Below are positions 61,115-64,000 of a stretch of 64,000 bases of DNA, piece after piece. The position numbers and the translations under genes were made by a program. Origin of the DNA: Selenomonadales bacterium (GTDB lineage: Bacteria; Bacillota; Negativicutes; Sporomusales; UBA7701); contig JARKPR010000031.1 in the NCBI GenBank assembly GCA_029975165.1, positions 103,640-167,639 on the forward strand, read 5' to 3'. Under the pieces are notes generated by a model. It worked only from the letters and a program-made list of their open reading frames with translations, searched no databases and was not told the origin of the DNA. The first letter of the stretch is position 1. Every line of letters begins with the position of its first letter.

Positions 61115-61420
61115 GTGGCCGCAGCGCTCACGCTCGATGACGTGAAGCTCTACCTCCGGGTTGACGGCGTCGATGAGGACACTCTCATCCAGGACTTGAT
61201 GGATGGGGCGGTTAGCTACATGCAGCGCATGACCGGCAAGGTCTACGACCCCGCCGACGGCGTGTGGAAGATGGCGGTGAAGTACCTCTGCTCGCATTGG
61301 TACGAGAACCGGGATGACACGGTCGCCGGCCGTGACGCGAAGGTTGGCCACACCATCGACGCGCTCATATACCACATCTCCCTCTGCGACGACTACGACG
61401 ACCTTCCGGTGTCGCCATGA
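61115..61420 (+). CDS. Head-tail connector, gp6-like, 101 aa
   Basis: Phage_connect_1/gp6 type: LTLDDVKLYLRVDGVDEDTL, YMQRMTGKVYDP, and WKMAVKYLCSHWYENRD. Forms the ring below the portal. Ends over the start of the next gene. Confidence 0.88.
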   Translation: MAAALTLDDVKLYLRVDGVDEDTLIQDLMDGAVSYMQRMTGKVYDPADGVWKMAVKYLCSHWYENRDDTVAGRDAKVGHTIDALIYHISLCDDYDDLPVSP

Positions 61421-61731
61421 TAAGCGGGCGAATGAACTGGCGGGTGACGCTGCTGCAGCCGGTCAAGATTCCCGACGGCATGGGCGGCTCCCGGTCCGAC
61501 TTTCAGCCGGTGGGCAAGGTCTGGGCGGAGCTGCGGAACGTCAACACGAAGGAGGTGCCGGCGGTCGGGGCAGCCGCCAGCGACCTGGTGAGGCAGATTT
61601 CCATCCGGCGCCGGGCCGACGTTAGGCGTGGCTGGCGTGCCCAGATCGGCGGCCGGTTTTACGACGTGCTGAACACCTACGACATCAACCGCGAGGCCAC
61701 GATGCTGGTCTGCCGGGAGGTGACGACTTAA
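61417..61731 (+). CDS. Head closure / head-tail adaptor protein, 104 aa
   Basis: SPP1 gp16-like: MNWRVTLLQPVKIPDGMGGS, WAELRNVNTKE, and RRGWRAQIGGRFYDVLNTYDINRE. Overlaps its neighbours by 4 bp (ATGA) and 1 bp, showing a coupled connector block. Confidence 0.88.
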   Translation: MISGRMNWRVTLLQPVKIPDGMGGSRSDFQPVGKVWAELRNVNTKEVPAVGAAASDLVRQISIRRRADVRRGWRAQIGGRFYDVLNTYDINREATMLVCREVTT

Positions 61732-62162
61732 TGGCGGCCTTCGTTGTAAACCTGGGCATTAACGATTTGCAGCGGACACTGGGGGCCTTCAAAACCTACG
61801 ACGCGCAGACCCAGGAGCGGCTGCGCTCTACGGTGCAATCGTCGACGTCGGCCATCATGCTCGGCGCGAAGCGGCGGGCGCGGGTCAAGTCCGGCGGCCT
61901 GGTCAGGAACATCACCATGACCTACGACGGCGCCCAGAACACCGGCACGGTCCGGGCTAAATCGCCGCACGCCCACCTGGTGGAGTACGGCGCTCGGGCG
62001 GCCCTGGTGCGCCCGGTCAAGAAGAAGGCCCTGGCCATCGGCGAGAACTTGGTCGCCTCGGCTAAAGTGCCGGCCCGCACAGCCCACCCCTATATGCGGC
62101 CGGCGTTCGAGGATGAGAAGCCCGACCTTCTCCGGGCGACGCAGGCGGCGGTGAAAGCATGA
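61731..62162 (+). CDS. HK97 gp10-like tail-completion protein, 143 aa
   Basis: Contains ARVKSGGLVRNITMTYDG and HAHLVEYGARAALVRPV, the HAxLVExG hallmark of HK97 gp10-like proteins, and ARTAHPYMRPAFED near the end. Part of the connector assembly. Confidence 0.9.
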   Translation: MAAFVVNLGINDLQRTLGAFKTYDAQTQERLRSTVQSSTSAIMLGAKRRARVKSGGLVRNITMTYDGAQNTGTVRAKSPHAHLVEYGARAALVRPVKKKALAIGENLVASAKVPARTAHPYMRPAFEDEKPDLLRATQAAVKA

Positions 62163-62560
62163 TTGTAATGCGGCGTATACCAATGACGGCCCTGCAAACA
62201 GGGCTTTTTTCTTTGCTGTCAGCAGGGCAGACCACCCCGGTTTATGACGACGTGCCGGAGGAAGCTGTCTTTCCCTATATCACCATCGGCGCTTTCACCT
62301 GTAAGCGCGTGGCTGACAAAACCTCCGACATCTGGGACGCCTCCATCCAGTTGCACATCTGGTCTAACCACAACGGCAAGGCGGAAATCAACGCGGTGGC
62401 CGACGACATCGCCACGGTGATCACGTCGGCCCCGATCAAGGCGCCGGGCTTCGCTGTTATCAGTCAAGACGTGGACTTTTTTGAAGCCTTCCCAGAGCAG
62501 GAGTTTGGCTATCACGGCGTTCTCACCGTCGTCGTCACCATTCAGAACACAGGAGGCTGA
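62159..62560 (+). CDS. Tail terminator / DUF3168-like protein, 133 aa
   Basis: TALQTGLFSLLSAG, PYITIGAFTCKRVADKTS and ASIQLHIWSNHNGKAEI match DUF3168/tail-tube-terminator proteins. Overlaps the upstream gene by 4 bp. Confidence 0.85.
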   Translation: MIVMRRIPMTALQTGLFSLLSAGQTTPVYDDVPEEAVFPYITIGAFTCKRVADKTSDIWDASIQLHIWSNHNGKAEINAVADDIATVITSAPIKAPGFAVISQDVDFFEAFPEQEFGYHGVLTVVVTIQNTGG

Positions 62561-62565
62561 CATCT

Positions 62566-63021
62566 ATGCCCGTGAATCTTCCGAGCAATCCGTCGCCAGC
62601 GCAGGCAACGGTCGGCAAGGACTATCTGCTCTATATCAACACCGGGACTGCTGCGGTTCCGATCTGGACCCTGATCGGCGGCCAGCGGGCAGGCACATTG
62701 ACCCGTAAGGGCGACACCATCGACGCCAGTGACAAAACCACCGGCGGCTGGAAGGCTTCGCTGGTCGGCCTGCTCAGTTGGGCGATCTCCCTGGACGGCC
62801 TGGTGCTGCTCCAGGACGACGGCCTGGACGCTCTGGAAGCCGCATTCAACGCCGGAAAGCAGATACACGTCCAGTTCGTTTACCCGAATAAGTCCTACCG
62901 CACTGGCTGGGGCACGATTTCCGAGCTGACCATCGATAACCAATACAACCAGGCCGCCACGCTGAAGGGCACCATCGACGGCGTCGGCCCGCTCTCCGAT
63001 CTCACCGACCCCGCAGCCTAA
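62566..63021 (+). CDS. Major tail tube protein, 151 aa
   Basis: TP901-1/phi13 type: KDYLLYINTGTAAVPIWTLI, DTIDASDKTTGGWKASLVGL, RTGWGTISELTIDN and AATLKGTIDGVGPL. Makes the siphovirus tail tube. Confidence 0.9.
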   Translation: MPVNLPSNPSPAQATVGKDYLLYINTGTAAVPIWTLIGGQRAGTLTRKGDTIDASDKTTGGWKASLVGLLSWAISLDGLVLLQDDGLDALEAAFNAGKQIHVQFVYPNKSYRTGWGTISELTIDNQYNQAATLKGTIDGVGPLSDLTDPAA

Positions 63022-63040
63022 AACTGAACGAAAGAAAGGC

Positions 63041-63117
63041 CGACCAGGCCCGAGTTACGCGGGCCTGGGTATACGACAACTCCCACCGCCCATAAAGGCC
63101 GGTGGGAGTTGTTCTTA
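63041..63117. terminator. Two tandem hairpins between tail gene and toxin gene
   Basis: CCAGGCCCG / CGGGCCTGG at 63047-63070 and CAACTCCCACC / GGTGGGAGTTG at 63079-63113 followed by TTCTT. The second can terminate either direction and insulates the tail operon from the antisense toxin-antitoxin pair. Confidence 0.7.
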
Positions 63118-63390
63118 AGGTCTTTTGAGGGTCATGTCATGTTCACCAATGTTCCGCAGATAGACCGTATCAGGTTTGATGTACTGGAAGGACACACGGA
63201 CGCTCATGTTTACCGATGCCTCAAAAATGTCCGTAGTCCCCTGGATCTTCTTGATGCGCAGGGAAGGATGCCGTGGGTTCTCTTCGATGAGCCGGAGGAA
63301 TTTTTCGACTTGTTCGATTGTGAGAACGCCTTTGTCGATTAATTTCCGGAGTTCTTTTATGAACCTGTCACTGCGGCTAATTTTGGGCAC
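63115..63390 (-). CDS. Type II toxin, RelE/ParE-like, 91 aa
   Basis: Basic RelE-fold protein: ISRSDRFIKELRKLID, HPSLRIKKIQGTTDIFEASV, RVSFQYIKPDTVYLRNIGEH. Translationally coupled to the antitoxin (14-bp overlap). Probably an mRNA interferase or gyrase inhibitor. Confidence 0.8.
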   Translation of the reverse strand: MPKISRSDRFIKELRKLIDKGVLTIEQVEKFLRLIEENPRHPSLRIKKIQGTTDIFEASVNMSVRVSFQYIKPDTVYLRNIGEHDMTLKRP

Positions 63391-63661
63391 GTTTTATTTC
63401 CCCCAGGAGTTCGTCCGCCGTGTACTCCTTACCGTGTCCCTTTTCGGTTATCTCCTGCTCCACTTCCTTCTCGGCGGCTTGCCATTCCTTCGACCAATAC
63501 CATGCTTGCTCTTTGGGAACAAGGGTCTTCGGCGTGATGATGATTTTGCCGCCCTCGATGGTGTATTCCAGGATATCACCCTCACGGATAGCCAGGGTCT
63601 TGGTCAGTGCTTTGGGCAGGGTGACCTGATTTCTATTGCGTACTTCCATGCGTCCCGTCAT
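63377..63661 (-). CDS. AbrB/MazE-type antitoxin, 94 aa
   Basis: SpoVT/AbrB DNA-binding fold at the N-terminus: MEVRNRNQVTLPKALTKTLA, REGDILEYTIEGGKIII; acidic C-terminal half for toxin binding. Represses its own promoter, likely with the two AATTCGG repeats near 63680-63710. ATG after CAGGGGGCGTTCAGA. Confidence 0.85.
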   Translation of the reverse strand: MTGRMEVRNRNQVTLPKALTKTLAIREGDILEYTIEGGKIIITPKTLVPKEQAWYWSKEWQAAEKEVEQEITEKGHGKEYTADELLGEIKRAQN

Positions 63662-63760
63662 TCTGAACGCCCCCTGTTTTCCGAATTTCTCACTTTCAGT
63701 ATATCCGAATTACGCACAAAAAGAAACCTCTATGCAGTTAATCAAGGAGGAAAAAATTAT

Positions 63761-64000
63761 ATGAAAAAAACTGTACCTTTTGACTTCTTTGGGGCTGGGC
63801 AAACCATTTACTTCGACATCACTCGTCTTGGAGAACTGGAAAAAGTTTTAGGCGATTCAATTATAAACGTGGTCCGGCGCCAGGACGCCGGTGTCAACTT
63901 CTGCATCGCGGGCCTGCTGATCGGGCTAAAGCACCACTACAACCGGCCGACGCCGGCGCTCATCGCCGAGAAGATCGAGGAGTTCCTCGACAACGGCGGC
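63761..64000 (+). CDS. Phage tail assembly chaperone, 3' partial
   Basis: AAGGAGGAAAAAATTAT precedes ATG 63761. The first 80 residues (FDFFGAGQTIYFDITRLGEL, NFCIAGLLIGLKHHYNRPTP) resemble gpG-type tail assembly chaperones that precede the tape-measure gene. Cut by the window edge. Confidence 0.7.
   Translation, partial: MKKTVPFDFFGAGQTIYFDITRLGELEKVLGDSIINVVRRQDAGVNFCIAGLLIGLKHHYNRPTPALIAEKIEEFLDNGG

Larger units (their letters stand above)
34868..64000. mobile_element. Siphovirus-type prophage, left part (right end outside window)
   Basis: Continuous phage order: integrase, lysogeny repressors, early genes with a TIGR-like array, replication, methylation, terminase, HK97-type head, connectors, tail tube and tail chaperone. 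The window ends before tape measure, lysis and the right attachment site. Confidence 0.93.

Overview
The window is high-GC DNA from an anaerobic bacterium that probably belongs to the Negativicutes (Sporomusaceae-like, a diderm Firmicute). Evidence: strong AGGAGG ribosome sites, an OmpH/Skp-type periplasmic chaperone and an omptin-like outer-membrane barrel (a second membrane), three molybdenum/tungsten oxidoreductases, a carbon monoxide dehydrogenase gene, and a Firmicute-type siphoprophage. The species is inferred, not proven.

Host part, 1-34867. Positions 1-8405 hold a transporter and a redox operon: OFA-type MFS carrier (5' cut by the window), Mo/W-bis-PGD enzyme, four-cluster ferredoxin, NrfD-type membrane subunit, radical SAM protein and a second Mo/W enzyme. 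After a 385-bp gap with a consensus sigma-54 promoter comes a third Mo/W enzyme with a two-cluster ferredoxin and a 54-residue protein (8791-11722). Next are a zinc-ribbon protein, an OmpH-like protein, a two-gene DUF3100-type transporter facing an M20 amidohydrolase, a TPP riboswitch driving thiM-thiW, a MATE exporter, a GAF/PAS/GGDEF/HD-GYP c-di-GMP protein, several small exported proteins, a TPR protein, a QueG-like Fe-S protein, an MBL hydrolase, a PAS/GAF histidine kinase, WrbA, TerC and an omptin-like protein. A roughly 270-nt structured RNA is predicted on the minus strand at 26642-26912.

Prophage, about 34868 to beyond 64000. A large serine recombinase gene starts just after the point where a carbon monoxide dehydrogenase gene stops matching its family, about 263 codons in. 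The prophage therefore appears to split cooS; the other half should lie past the right edge. Order: integrase; two divergently read repressors with palindromic operators; early genes; a replication and nucleotide module (DUF2800, DUF2815, PolA-type polymerase, ThyX, VapE primase-helicase, VRR-NUC, SNF2 helicase) with an iteron array; methylases; terminase; HK97-type head genes; tail genes with an inserted toxin-antitoxin pair.

The most striking element is at 39200-40498: a tandem array of ten 36-bp units, each with two conserved boxes (AGCGAGCC and AGAAACCCA) separated by unique 10-nt and 9-nt spacers, placed directly upstream of a gene for a Nop/IS110-C-terminal-like protein without a nuclease domain. 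This matches the architecture of TIGR-Tas, the tandem interspaced guide RNA systems of phages, here in a nuclease-less (TasA-like) form.
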